Shown here piece by piece: positions 10,362-23,168 of a DNA stretch of 64,000 bases (position 1 is the stretch's first letter; the number at the start of each line of letters is the position of its first letter). Source of the DNA: Iris pallida (Eukaryota; Streptophyta; Magnoliopsida; Asparagales; Iridaceae); assembly GCA_029216955.1 (NCBI GenBank), contig JANAVB010004170.1:1-64000 (forward strand). Reading direction: 5' to 3'. Under the pieces are notes generated by a model. That model did no database searches, was not told the DNA's origin, and saw only the letters and a list, made by a program, of their open reading frames with translations. A program made the translations under genes and the position numbers.

Positions 10362-10522
10362 TATAAATAGAGTTCTTTTTTCTTATTCATTGTACAGATA
10401 CATTGATGTCTACTGTCAAAATTTTGAGAGCTTTTCTTCTTCGCATAGTCCAAGGGATAAAGCGATCGTCTTCTAGATCGGATTCCTACAGTTGTAATTT
10501 TCCCAGAAACACAACAAATAAA
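10362..10522 (+). promoter_or_regulatory. Tat 3' LTR core: TATA box and polyadenylation signal
   Basis: CTCTATAAATAGAG (10360-10373) is a palindromic TATA box in an otherwise ordinary context. AATAAA lies at 10517-10522, about 150 bp downstream. This spacing fits the U3/R boundary and the R end of a plant LTR. The E1 fragment starts about 30 bp later. Confidence 0.6.
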
Positions 10523-10550
10523 GAGAATTTTTTATGGAAAACAAACCTTC

Positions 10551-13500
10551 TTCACGAGTTTTGTAGTGGACATGATTACCTTCATGACGGTATATAATGT
10601 CCCATCCAAACTTGTTCCCTCGTACTCTTTTTGCTTCGCAGAACTTCCGATCGATTTAGACCATTTGATCATTAATTAATTTTCCCACTCTTTTCCTTGA
10701 TCATTATTAGCACGTTATCGTGACTTATGATTTGGAAGCACTAGACCAGTCAATTTCTTGAAACCAACTTCTCATGCATGATACTCGAGATACTCTTCGC
10801 TCATGACCTTCGTGTCCCACTCAGACACACCATTTTGTGCTCTATTTGCTTCACACAACTTTTCTAACACGTGATCCGATTTTATTTCACCCCACGTGTC
10901 ATATTTATTTTTTGACTTGAATTGTGGATACCCTGTCGACCCAAACCTGACAACCCCAAATATGGACATGGCCCACATGAAGCCTACTACCCGCATGACA
11001 CTTGTGTCCCATTTATTGGAGCTCCCGCATGCTACTTATTTACCCATGATTATAAACACCTATTTAAATTCGATTATTATACCATGTCCGATTTTGATCC
11101 AACCCAGCTCTACTGAACCCAACCCCAGCTCCATGTTCTTCTCTCATGACACCCTCACTTTCCTCGTCCAATAATAATAATAAATACCATGTCTACCTAA
11201 TTTTTTACTTAATAAAAATTTTTGTTTATTAAAAATTCCTTGCAATGACCTAATTTTTAGCTATATTTAACCTTAGCCAATTGATTCTCCTTATCAATCC
11301 TCACCATTAATTTTCACAACATCCAACACCAACACAGCCCTCCATTACAGTCGGCCCTAAAATCTACGAAGAGGAATTATTTTTCCAATCTTCTCTCTCT
11401 CATTAATTTCCTCATCATACTCTCTCTCTCTCTCCCTCTTTTCCTAATTTCTTCACACCAACAACAAACAAACTCCACCTCATCCCGAGCCCACCCTTGG
11501 CCAAGCCTAGCCTCGCCGACCGTCGGCCACCACCCTGGCCGCCGTACAAGTCCTTCCCTCCTCCTTCTTCTCCACCACATCTAACCACCACCAACTCCTT
11601 CCCTCATCCTCTTCACTCATCTCCGAACCACCACCTCCATCATCACACCGCCACTACCACTACCAGTCCGTCGTGACCACCACGAGCCACCGCCCCCCCC
11701 CCCACAGTACCTTCGTCATGCTCGGCCAGGTCAGCCCCGCTCACTGTTGTACAGCCCGCACGCAGTTGCAACAACAGCTTTTGCAGTGTGGCCGGCCGGA
11801 AACGGCCTTGGCCACGCGTGCGCAGGCCATGCCGCCGGCCGCCTCGCCGTGGCCATGCCCCTCCACCCCCCCCGTAGTGGGCGAACGCAGACGACCCCTA
11901 GGTCCGCCACTCCTTCTCCGGTGCGACGTATAGGCGATTCGTGCATTTTGCACGAATTCCCGCCGTGACGCGCGCGGAATCAAGTCCGATTTGACGCCCC
12001 ATCGCAGCAACTTTGCGAGCGATTTCTGAGAAATTCGACCGTTGGATCGAAGATTTCTTTGCTCCATTACAATCTCGGTATATCGATCTTCACCCCTGTC
12101 AATTTTCGTCCGTTAATTTTATCGTTTCATACATCAAAACCGGCCACCAAGTTGACCGTTTAAATTGTATAAATTTTAGACAGTTTTATGGAGCCAACTT
12201 CGTCGGCTTGTACCTCCTCCACAGCAGCTCCATTTCGTGTGCTACTAGTTCCTGTGCAAAGCTGGTATAACCCTCTTACTATCCCTCCATTTTCGTTTCA
12301 TTGTGAGCTTGTTTGATTGGTTGAATTCGACGCCAAAGTTGGCCGTCCAAATTCATAATTTCCAACTTGTAAAATTCTATTTTTCAACACGGACTCCAGA
12401 TTTCATTTTGACACAACCAGTAGACTTGTGGCATCGTTCTGACATATTTCCATATAAAATTTGTTAGATTTGGAGGACGTGGGCCCTGGCATGCATTTTG
12501 GTACAAAGTGGGTCCTACAGTCCGGGTCAACGGGTCATTTTGAGATCGGCTCTTCGGAATCCAATTTCGGACATACCCTTGAGTTCGTATCATCATTCTG
12601 GACTCGTTGACATATAGTTTTCTGAGTTTTGAGAACATTGGCTCTGGCACGCATTTCTGTGCAAACCGGAATTCTAAGTTCTAGTCAACGGACTAAATTG
12701 AGATCGGGTCAACGGAATCCAATTCTGGATATACCGTTGGGTTCGTATCGTCATTCTGGTTTCGTAGAGATAATTTGTTATATTTTGTAGACTTGTTTTC
12801 TTGCACATTTTTTGGTGCAAAACGGCTCCGACAGAGATACCGTTTTGACCCGAAATTACCTTTTGCCCTTGTGTCCAAATTGGATCGATGGGTAGGCTAT
12901 CCAAGCTAATTTGACCAGTCTGGACACGTTGGCGATATTTATTTCATCATCCGACAATGTTTGTAGATAGTTTCTCTATGTATCCCTTTTTATTATAATT
13001 AATTCTCATAATATTCGTATTTCGGGATTAGTACAACGAAACTGAGATCAGTCAATTCCAGTGATCTCATATCGCTGAAATTGACAATATGGACACGTGG
13101 ATCACTATAATAAGTATTAACCTTACTGTTGATTTTCTTATCTCGATTTATGTGTCATAAGTTTCGACGTACAAATAACGAAGTACACTTTATATCTTTA
13201 ATAATTAGACTAGAATTAACCATGTTTGACCAGAGTTGACCAGTTGACCAAAAGTCAACTATAAGTCAACACTTGACCTAGTTTGACTAGATTGTTGACC
13301 GAAGTTGACCTAGAGTTGATTTGACTTAGAAGAGCCTAGAATAAATAGATTGCTTGTAGAAATTTATTTATTACAACTTGAACACCTTGTAACCTGTATT
13401 GCTTTAAATAAGACTCTATGGCTTCAGTTGGACCTCTATACTTTTCAGCTGTTCATGTTATCAGGCGAGTACATTCTCTGACTGTTTCATACTTGTCTGG

Positions 13501-14550
13501 ATTTACATTCTTGCTCTAGATTACTGTACTTGATGCTGACACGATTGTTATCACGGATTGGTACTATATGGATCTTCTTTTAAGATGTTATCCCCTTGTA
13601 TTCGCTAAATACATATTATGATGTGCGTTTCACTTACATATTGTATTTATTGAATACCTTTATCCTTGTATACTCATAATGCATATTGTACTCTCATTAT
13701 CACATGAGTCCCATAGATAGACTATTGTACAACTATTGTATAACCTTGTACATATATTGTAAACATTGTACACTATTGTATAAGATAACGTAACTGGAGT
13801 GGATCCTTGTGTATTGATTGGGGAGGGGGACTAGAATTGGTTGTGTAATCAAATCCTATTGTGCAATATTGTATAACTATTGTATATGTCCATTGTGCAC
13901 TCACGTACAATGGAGTTACCATTGTATTGTCCTAAACCGTTTACATAACCATATTGTACTCTAAATCAAATATTGCTTACGGTTTACTTATCATATATAG
14001 ATATTTTCTATTATCAAATCTCTGTTGTTTTTCATATACATTCTTCTTCAGCGTTTCCAGTATCTTACTATTGTATGCTTTATATTTCCTAACTTGATAT
14101 GAACTGCGTGAGATGTTTTGTGCTCGCTCCTGTCCTGACTGGACCTGTTGATAAATTTTACAGATAGCTTGGAGGTTGCCTGCTATCCTAGAGGAGACAC
14201 AGTAGAGGTTGTATAGATAGTTATTTCAGTTATCTTGAGTTGTATTTACTTTATGGATTATTGTATTTGAGATTTGAGATGTTTTCTGGGTTTGTGTATC
14301 TTAGACACTTAGACTTCTATCTGCGGTATCTCTTTGTGGATTTCATGTTTATCTATCTTTTATCATGCTCTACCTTAGATGTGATTGAGACTGTATTTGC
14401 TATGTCACCTCCATTCGGAGTGTATATACTGTACAGATACCTTTATATTGTTAGATGTTTGACCTAGGACAGCGATCTACCGTTGACTCTGCGGCGTAGG
14501 CTGGACGTACCCATGTCTCGTGCCCTTACTCTTGGGTGCAGGTCGTGACA
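10551..14550 (+). repeat. E1 5' LTR (5'-truncated)
   Basis: It ends in GGTCGTGACA at 14550, then the PBS. It contains CT-rich and GC-rich leader-like sequence (11380-11940), the block shared with E2 and E3 (12380-12900), a TTGAC cluster (13226-13325), AT-rich TATTGTATA repeats (13675-13920) and the clade-wide words CAGGCGAGTACATTCTC (13463) and CTCGCTCCTGTCCTGACTGG (14124). The predicted ORFs inside are not conserved between the two LTR copies. Confidence 0.8.
13226..13325 (+). promoter_or_regulatory. W-box (TTGAC) cluster in E1 5' LTR
   Basis: Eight TTGAC on the plus strand and two on the minus strand in 100 bp, several as TTGACC or TTGACT, the core bound by WRKY factors. A weak TATA-like ATAAATAG follows at 13341. 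Confidence 0.6.
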
Positions 14551-14557
14551 CGTTTAG

Positions 14558-14573
14558 TGGTGGCCCATGCAGG
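14558..14573 (+). promoter_or_regulatory. E1 primer-binding site, apparently tRNA-Ile
   Basis: TGGTGGCCCATGCAGG begins 8 nt after the LTR. Its complement, CCTGCATGGGCCACCA, matches the 3' end of plant tRNA-Ile(AAU) as I recall it, including CCA. The usual Ty3 site TGGTATCAGAGC (initiator Met) is absent. Confidence 0.65.
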
Positions 14574-15493
14574 TCGAGTTTGTGTAGTGGTATTCGAACT
14601 ATAGTACCACTACAGCCTGCAGTAGGATTAGGATATATTTTTTGAAGGTACTCAATCACAGTTAGGATCCCTTGAGAGATTCCTGGGATGACCCTTGAGA
14701 ATTATTATAAAATATCTCGAAATTTGATTCTAATAGTTTATATCTTTCTTGGTTAGTTAATGAATTGATTTTTGGGTATCTATTGTTGATTTAATTTCTT
14801 TTTTGTCAAAATAAAATAATATGGGCTAGGTCATCTAAGTTTGGAATCTAGTCTTCTACAGTCACATTAGCCAGCATGGTGAGGACATATAGTTTGATTT
14901 GGATATATTTCTCGGGTGTGGGAATTTAAGGTTTTCGCAGCCAAGCTAGCGGCATCGCAAAAATTTTAAATACCATGATTCTAGAGGTATGTGCCTAAGT
15001 CAAGGACTTTGTGATTATCGTAGCCTTTCTTACTAGTATGACGAGGATTTAGAGTACCATAATTTTGGATAGACGCATATGCTTATCAGATTGTACCTTA
15101 AATGCTTTGAACATGTTTCTCTACTTTGTTTCAGTCCTTCTAAAAAAAAAAGGAATTATTGTTTGTTTGTTTTGTTTTGCTTCTCATTATTTAACTTAGG
15201 AGTAGCTTTAGCTGTATTATAAACCTTGTGTAACTTCTTACTATGAATTTCTTTTTTAATATAATGAATCGATGATTTTTTAGACCTTATCTTGAATTTG
15301 ATATTATAGCTCTGGTTTCAAAATGGTTTCTTTTTTAAACAGATAAGCAGAACAGATTTTATTATTATTTTCTTCTTGCTATTATTTTGTATCAAATAAT
15401 AATAAAATAATAAAGCTGTCTTGATTACATCAATCACCTACTTGCAATCTTGGTAGGAATCTAAATGTTGGACTTGACTTATAATTTAATTTT

Positions 15494-16001
15494 GGCTTAA
15501 TTGCTACTTGATACCCTCAACTATTAAATTTTTCAACTTGGTACCTAAACTTTTTTTTGTAACAACTTGATACCCGGATATTATTTTGGACAAAAATACC
15601 CCTACCCCTAACCCCCCTCCCCGTGCTCGCTTCCCCCCCCTCTACTAGCTCCGGCCGCAGCTCCCCCCTCCAACCCCCCCTGCTTGCTTCAGGCCATCCC
15701 CCCCCTCTCGCTCCGGCCGCACCCGCTCCCGCCTCTCCCCTAGGGCTCGGCAGGAGCTAGCAGGGGGGAGGTTGGCCGGAAGCGAGGAGAGGGGGGGTCG
15801 GCCGGAGCTAGCAGGGGGGTGGGGCCGGAGTGGAGAAGCGGGTGGAGGGAGGGAAGGGATAAGGGCATTTTGGGGTTTTTTAAAATGTTAGGTATTAAGT
15901 TAAAAAAATAATAGTTGAGGTATCAATCTGTTACGAAAAAAAGTTTAGGGTATCAACTTGAAAAAGTGTGATAGTTGAGGGTAGCAATTAGCAATTAAGC
16001 C
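15494..16001. mobile_element. Foldback MITE with long TIRs and 8-bp target duplication
   Basis: The left end GGCTTAATTGCTACTTGATA and the reverse complement of the right end GGCTTAATTGCTAATTGCTA continue as imperfect inverted repeats for about 110 bp (TACCCTCAACTAT, ACCTAAACTTTTTTT). TTAATTTT flanks both sides (15486-15493 and 16002-16009). The middle is C-rich then G-rich (CTAGCTCCGGCCGCA / CCGGAGCTAGCAGG), so it also folds back. There is no coding capacity. TIR length and target-site size fit a Mutator-like or hAT-like MITE. Confidence 0.75.
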
Positions 16002-16825
16002 TTAATTTTTATATTAGGATATGAGAATATATATAGTAGACACAGACACTTTGCCTGTTACGTATACCTGCTATAATTGATTTTTTAACCTATCTAAATA
16101 CATATTAAATGTTGTTGATGCTTAAATTCTCAAAACCCTAATATTTCTGAAACAGTACAGTATCAGAGACTAGTCTCTGCTTTTTCAAGTTAGATTCGTA
16201 ATTTAAATATAAATTTCATGTAGTATTTTGTTACATCACTACACATGTATGTTATTACAGGGTTTCAACTCTTAAAGAAATTGGTTGAGTTTTGTGTTTG
16301 AATTTGTCAAATCTAAAACTGCATTATGTTAATATTACACTTGTTTAAATGTTAGCTTATTTTGGATTTTGTATGTAAATGCTGAACTAAAACTGGGTTT
16401 AACCTTTCAATACTAAAGCTGTAACCCTGTAAAAGGACACACACACCTTAACTTAGTATACATGCCATGTAAACCTAACCCTTCCTCTCTATATTATGTT
16501 CATATATCTATATATATATAGAGAGTTTATGCATACATGTTATAATGTATATAGATACATAACTAAATCTCTACCTCTTTATATTATATGTATATGGATA
16601 GCAATGCAGGTTATGAGTAAGTAGGTTGTGCATTGTAGATTGTTAACCAATATGCTATGAGTAGTGTAACTAGATAGCTATTGTTTGAAACCCAAATCCT
16701 CCTATACACTTTCATGTATATTTCACATACACACATGCCTACTATCTAACCATATAAACATGTCCATATACGCCCCTACACACACAAACCACATAACCTT
16801 TATATAATGCTAGTTTACCCTCTCT

Positions 16826-16828
<3 letters not shown>

Positions 16829-16891
<63 letters not shown>
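16829..16891. repeat. (TA)n microsatellite
   Basis: Nearly pure TA with one AA interruption, in the E1 interior. Confidence 0.95.
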
Positions 16892-17301
16892 TGTGATTGG
16901 TTTTCAATGCAATTGACTTTCATTCTTTAACTTTTGATTTTGATTTTTTTTGAATAGTACCCCTTTATAGATAACTGGTAGTTATCTTTATTTTATTTTT
17001 GATAAGTACCAGTTTTCATATAGGATGGTAGACTGCCTTACAGTTTTGATGATTTGTTATTTTGTATCTTTTCTAGTTTAACACCCTAGATTGCTTGTTT
17101 TTTGATACCCTATGACCGTTTTGGTTAGCATGACTAGTATACCTAGATGAGACTTCACTACCACCGTATGCCATGACCCTGTATGCCGTCCTTTTTAATC
17201 GTATGATTTGGTTAAGTTCTGGGACTTGATTGTGGGGGTTTGACCTAGAAGGAGTAGGACATTTTAATTTCGAGGACGAAATTTTTATAAGGTGGGTAGG
17301 A

Positions 17302-20300
17302 TGTGAGCACCCGGAATTTGGGTTGATTTTTTAATTTTTCTGATTGAATTAGTTTCAATAAATAATCATTCTGTTTATTTATCTTTAAATGTACTTTTCC
17401 GTGCCTTGATATTTGGAGTGTGAATGTTCAACTCTGGAAACTTCCACGAGTTTTGTAGTGGACAGGATTACCTTTATGATGGTATATAATGTCCCATCCA
17501 AACTTGTTCCCTTGTACTCTTTTGCTTCGCAGAACTTTGGGTCGATTTAGACCATTTGATCATTAATTAATTTTTCCACTCTTTTCCTTTATTATTATTA
17601 GCACGTTACCGTGACTTTTGATTTGGGAGCACCAGACCAGTCATTTTCTTGAAACCAACTTCTCATGCATGATCTACTCGAGACACTCTTCACTCATGAC
17701 CTTCGTGTCCCATCAGACACACTATTTTGTGCTCCATTTGCTTCACACAACTTTCCTGACACGTGACCCGATTTTATTTCACCCCACGGTGTCACATTAT
17801 TTTCCGACTTGAATTGTGGATACCCTGTCGACCCAAACCTGACAACCCCAAATATGGACATGTCTCACATGAAGCCTACTACCCGCATGACACTTGTGTC
17901 CCATTTATTGGAGCTCCCGTATGCTACTTATTTACCCATCATTATAAACACCTATTTAAATTCGATTATTGTGCCATGTCGATTTGATCCAACCCGGCTC
18001 CACTGAACCCAACCCAGCTCCAGTTTCTCTCTCTCATGACACCTCACTTTCCTCATCCAAAAATAATAATAATAAATACCATGTCTACCTATTTTATATT
18101 TAATGGAAATTTTGTTTATTAAAAATTCCTTGGAATGACCTAATTTTTAGCTATATTTAACCTTAGCTAGTTGATTCTCCTAATCAATCCTCACCATTAA
18201 TTTCCCAACATCCAACACCACACAGCCCTCCATTACAGTCGGCCCTAAAATCTAGGGAGAGGAATTATTTTCTAATCTTCTCTCTCTCATTAATTTCCTC
18301 ATCATACTCTCTCTCTCTCTTCTCTCCTAATTTCTTCACACCAACAGCAAATAAACTCCACTCATCCTGAGCCCTCCCTTGGCCGAGCCCAGGTCGTCGG
18401 CCGCCGTCCACCACCCTGGCCGCCGCACATTCCCTACTCCTTCTTCTCCACCACATCCAACCACCACCAACTCCTTTCCTCCTCTTCACTCATCTCTGAA
18501 CCACCACCTCCATCATCACACCGCCACAACCACTACAGTTCGTCGTGACCACCACGAGCCGTCGCCCCCTACAGCGCCTTTGCCGTGCTCGGCCAGGTCG
18601 GCCCCGCTTACTGCTACGCAGCCCGTGTGCAGCTGCAACACCAGCTTTTGTAGCGTGGCCGGCCAGAAAAAAGGCCCTGGCCACGGCGCGCAGGCCATGC
18701 CACCGGTCGCCACTGCCGTGGCCGTGCCCCCCCCCCCCGCAGTAGGCGAACGCCGGTGACCCCCTGGGTCCGCCACCTCCTTCTCGGTACGACGTAAGGC
18801 GATTCGAGCATTTCACACGAATTCCCGCCGTGATGCGCGTGGAATCAAGTCCGATTTGGCGCCCCATCGCAGCAACTTCGTGCACAGTTTTGAGAAATTC
18901 GACAGTTGGATCGGCGATTTCTTCGCTCCGTCACATTCTCGGTATATCCATCTTCACTCCTACCAATTTTGTTAGTTAATTTTATCGTTTGATATATCAA
19001 AACCGGCCACCAAGTTGACCGTTTAAATTGTATAAATTTTGGACAGTTTGGCGGAGCCAACTTCATCGGTTTGACCTCCTCCACCGCAGCTCCATCTGGC
19101 GTGCTACCAGTTCCTATGCAAAGCTGTTATAACCCTCTTACTATCCCTCCAGTTTCGTTTCATTGTGAGCTTGTTTGATTGGTTGAATTCGACGCCAAAG
19201 TTGGCGTCCGAATTCGTAATTTCCAACTTGTAAAATTCTATTTTGAACACAGGACTCCATATTCATTTTTGACACCACAGTGGACTGGCATCGTTCTGGC
19301 ATATTTAGTATAAAATTTGTTAGATTTGGATGACGTGGGCCCTGGCATGCATTTCGGTGCAAAGTGGATCCCACAGTCCGGGTCAACGGGTCATTTTGAG
19401 ATCGGCTCATCGGAATCCAATTACGAATATACCATTGAGTTTGTATCGTCATTCTGGACTCATTGACATATATTTTTCTGAGTTTTGAGAACATTGGCTC
19501 CGGCACGCATTTCCGTGCAAACCGGAATTCCAAGTTCTGGTCAACGGACCAAATTGAGATCGGGTCAACGGAATCCAATTCTGGATATATCGTTGGGTTC
19601 GTATCGTCATTCTGGTTTCGTGGACATATAATTGTATTTGTAAACTTGTTTTCTTGCACGTTTTTCGGTGCAAAACGGCTCCGACACGGATACGTTTTGA
19701 CCCAAAATTACATTTTTGTCCTTGTGTCCAAATTGGACCGATGGGTAGGCTATCTAGCTAATTGACCATTTGGACACGTTGGCGATGTTTATTTCATCAT
19801 TCGACAATGTTTGTAGATAGTTTCTATATGTATTACCTTATTATAATTAATTTCTCATATTCGTATTTCAGGATTAGTACAACGAAACTGAGATCAGTCA
19901 ATTCCAGTAATCTCATATCGTGAAATTAACAAAATGGATACGTGGATCACTATAATAAGATTATTAACCTTACCGTGATCTTCTTATCTCGATTTGCGCA
20001 TAAGTTTCGACGTACAAATAATGAAGTATACTTTATATCTTAATAATGGACTAGAATTGACCCTGTTTCACCAGAGTTGACCAGTTGACCAAAAGTTAAC
20101 TGTAAGTCAACACTTGACCTAGTTTGACTAGATTGTTGACCGGAGTTGACCTAGAGTTGATTTGACTTAGAAGAGCCTAGATAATATAGATTGCTTGTAG
20201 AAATTTATTTATTACAACTTGAACACCTTGTAACCTGTGTGCTTTAAATAGTACTCTGTGGCTTCAGTTGGACCTCTATACCTATCAGTTGTTCATGTTA

Positions 20301-21231
20301 TCAGGCGAGTACATTCTCTGACTGTTTCATACTTGTCTGGATTTACATTCTTGCTCTAGATTACTGTACTTTATGCTGACATATGTTATCACGGATTGGT
20401 ACTATATAGATTTTTTTTGAGATGTTATCCCCTTGTATTCACTAAATACATATTGTGATGTGCGTTTCACTTACATATTGTATTTATTGAATACCTTTAT
20501 TCTTGTATACTCATTGTGCATATTGTACTCTCATTATCACATGAGTCCCATGGATAGACCATTGTAAACTATTGTATAATATTGTACATCTATTGTATAA
20601 CATTGTACACTATTGTTAAGATAACGTAATGGAGTGGATCCTTGTGTATTGATTGGGGAGGGGGAGTTAGAATGGTTATGTAATCAAATCCTATTGTGCA
20701 ACATTGTATAACTATTGTATATGTCCATTGTGCACTCACGTACAATGGAGTTACCATTGCATTGTCCTAAACTGTTTACATAACCATATTGTACTCTTAA
20801 TCAAATATTGCTTACGGTTCTTACTTATCATATATAGATATTTCCAATTATCAATCTGCTATTTTCTATACATTTTCTTTCCAGCATTTTTTGTATCTAC
20901 CTATTGCATGCTTTATACATAACTTGATATGAACTGCGTGAGATATTTTATGCTCGCTCCTGCCTGACTGGACCTGTTGATAAATTTTACAGATAGCTTG
21001 GAGGTTGCCTGCTAGTAGAGGAGACACAGTAGAGTTGTATAGATAGTTATTTCAGTTGTCTTGAGTTGTATTTACTTTATGGATTACTATATTTTGAGAT
21101 TTGAGATATTTTCTGGGTTTGTGTATCTTAAACTTTAGAATTCTATCTGCGGTATCTCTTCATGGATTTCATGTTTTATCTATCTTTTATCATGCTCTAT
21201 CTTAGATGTGATTGAGATGTATTTAATGTCA
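17302..21231 (+). repeat. E1 3' LTR (3'-truncated)
   Basis: It starts TGTGAGCACCCGG directly after the tract AAGGTGGGTAGGA (17289-17301). It follows the 5' copy through the TTGAC cluster (20057-20166) and the TATTGTATA repeats, and stops near 21231 at ATTTAATGTCA. There it abuts the truncated E2 LTR with 1-2 bp of shared sequence. Confidence 0.8.
20057..20166 (+). promoter_or_regulatory. W-box (TTGAC) cluster in E1 3' LTR
   Basis: The counterpart of 13226-13325. Most TTGAC cores are kept; individual sites are lost (TTTCACC for TTTGACC) or gained (AATTGACCC). Confidence 0.6.
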
Positions 21232-21580
21232 TTGTTTTGGTAGTTTTTCATCGAAGGGGTTGATTTTTCGAGCAATATGGTTATCTAAAATCAACTAATT
21301 GATGGGAGTTACAGTTGTATAGGTTGTCGAATTACCTACGAAACAGATCGACCATTGGTCGACCGAGCGCGACGTAATATTACTGCGAAGTCAGCCCCAC
21401 GATACTGTACTGCTGCCATTGCTCCTCGACCTGGCCGCACGCACGGTCGGCCTGGTGGCACTCTGGCCGCCTGTCGGGGATGTACAGACGCGCGCGCACG
21501 ATGTCGGGTGTCAGGGTGGCGGCAAGAGATCCGGGTTAGGGTTTTGTTGATACTTCTCTCTAACTGCGCTCGCATACTCA

Positions 21581-21931
21581 TGTCTAAACTCTCCGAGTCT
21601 GGCAACACTACATTCTTGGTAGACCACCAAGATGATGCCTCATCAAAGACAACATGCGGCGAGACGTATGCTTTCTTGGTGGTGATCAATAGATCTCCAC
21701 CCTTCTCTCTCTTTCTCTCGCGATTCTCTATTAGGGTCGGCTTTGTTTGGGTTTGAAAGGGGTGGGGGTCGGGTCACTGTTTGGGTTTGGGTTTTTTTCT
21801 TTTCTTTTTCTTTTTTCTTTTTATTTTTCTCTTATTATTATTATTATTATTATTATTATATTATTAATTTTTTTCATTATTATTATTATTATTATTATAT
21901 TATATTATATTATTCTTATATTATTATAATA

Positions 21932-21980
<49 letters not shown>

Positions 21981-22020
21981 TATATATATATGTTATTATT
22001 ATTATTATTATTATAATATC

Positions 22021-22052
<32 letters not shown>

Positions 22053-22280
22053 CTATATATATATATATTTTTCTCGTGTCTAAACTCTCCGATCTGGCAA
22101 CACTACATTCTCGGTAGACCACCAAGATGCCTCATCAAAGACAACATGCGGCGAGACGTATGCTTTCTTGGTGGTGGGATCAATAGATCTCCACCCTTTC
22201 TCTCTCTTTCTCTCCGATTCTCTATTAGGGGTAGGCTTTGTTTGGGTTTTAAAGGGGTAGGGGTCGGGTCACTGTTTGGG
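21581..22280. repeat. Tandem duplication with 496-bp period in E2 3' LTR
   Basis: TGTCTAAACTCTCCGA begins at 21581 and 22077. Both copies run through GGCAACACTACATTCT, GACAACATGCGGCGAGACG and GGGTCGGGTCACTGTTTGGG into T-rich microsatellites. The 5' LTR has only the last part, once (29100-29190). Confidence 0.8.
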
Positions 22281-22284
22281 TTTG

Positions 22285-22332
<48 letters not shown>

Positions 22333-22735
22333 TTATTTATTATTTTTATTTTTTTTTTTTTTTTTATTTTTTTATTTTTTTTTTTTTTTTTTTTTTTTTT
22401 GTTTTTTTTTATTTTTTTTTTTTTTTTCTTTTTCTTTTTCTTTTTTCTTTTATTTTTTCTTTTATTATTATTATTATTATTATGTTATTATTATATTATT
22501 ATTATTATTATTATTATTATTCATATTATTATTATTATTATTATTATTATATTTTTTTCTTTATTATTGTTATTATATTATTATTATTTTTTTTTCTTTA
22601 TTATTATTATTATCTATATTGTTATTATTTTATTATTCTTATTATTATTAATTATATTATTATATAATATATATATTATCTATAGATATTTATATCTATA
22701 TATAGATAGATATATATATATATATCTATATATAT
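21830..22735. repeat. (TTA)n, poly-T and (TA)n microsatellites
   Basis: TTATTA arrays at 21834-22018 and 22460-22670, almost pure T at 22287-22430, TATATC arrays at 22020-22070 and 22670-22738. The Phe/Tyr/Ile-only ORFs across them are meaningless. Confidence 0.95.
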
Positions 22736-23039
22736 ATGTACTCTCCATAAAAATCTAATAAACTCAATATTATCCATTCCTAGTGTAGGCCTATTTATAC
22801 AATAATATATATATAATATTTGTTTTATATTTATTCCAAAACACCGAAAGATATTTTTAAATATTTACAATATTAATAATAACGACAATTAACAAACAAG
22901 GTAAACCAATAATAGGTATACATACAAATGGGGTTTAGCCTAAATATTGCAAAAATACACAAGTGTAGCTAAGAAACATTTAGCATACTTTTAATATATT
23001 TTGAATCAAATTATTAAAATTATTGTTATTATTATTATT

Positions 23040-23047
23040 ATATTATT

Positions 23048-23080
<33 letters not shown>

Positions 23081-23119
23081 GTTATTATATATAGATATAT
23101 ATATATATATATATATATA

Positions 23120-23167
<48 letters not shown>

Positions 23168-23168
23168 A
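23040..23168. repeat. (TTA)n and (TA)n microsatellites
   Basis: ATT repeats then TA repeats within the E2 3' LTR. The corresponding TA tract in the 5' LTR is where the LINE inserted. Confidence 0.9.

Larger units (their letters stand above)
4586..10550 (+). mobile_element. Ty3/gypsy Tat-lineage retrotransposon, 3' half
   Basis: It contains the end of the RT-linked RNase H, a second cellular-like RNase H, integrase with C-terminal tail, two antisense ORFs, and a terminal region with TATA box (10362) and AATAAA (10517). Two RNase H domains and antisense ORFs downstream of integrase are known traits of the Tat group (Retand/Grande-like). The 5' side is cut by the CACTA element. The right side ends near 10550, where the truncated E1 LTR begins. 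I could not fix the start of the 3' LTR or a target duplication. Confidence 0.8.
14574..17288 (+). other. E1 internal region, non-coding
   Basis: No ORF above 60 codons with sense content. 14880-15100 matches the 3' untranslated block of E5. A MITE occupies 15494-16001. 16829-16891 is (TA)n. The region just before the purine tract (17220-17288: TTTGACCTAGAAGGA ... GAGGACGAAATTTTTATAA) is shared with E5 (48920-48979). Confidence 0.7.
10551..21231 (+). mobile_element. E1: non-coding (LARD-like) Ty3-type LTR element, both outer ends truncated
   Basis: 10551-14550 and 17444-21231 align along their length with scattered substitutions and small indels. They flank a PBS (14558), a 2.7-kb interior without ORFs and a purine tract (17289-17301). 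The 3' LTR begins TGTGAGCACCCGG at 17302. The 5' copy lacks the matching first 142 bp, and the 3' copy lacks the last 310 bp or so. Deletions or recombination therefore removed both outer ends, and no target duplication remains. The interior keeps the same 3' leader block as E5 (14880-15100 resembles 48670-48900), which shows the coding part was lost. Confidence 0.8.

Noticed and set aside
11377..11968. ORFs in the GC-rich part of the E1 5' LTR
   Set aside because: Frames are not kept in the 3' LTR copy (18265-18885), where indels change them.
21743..22758. ORFs made of Phe, Tyr and Ile
   Set aside because: Translations of poly-T and TTA microsatellites.
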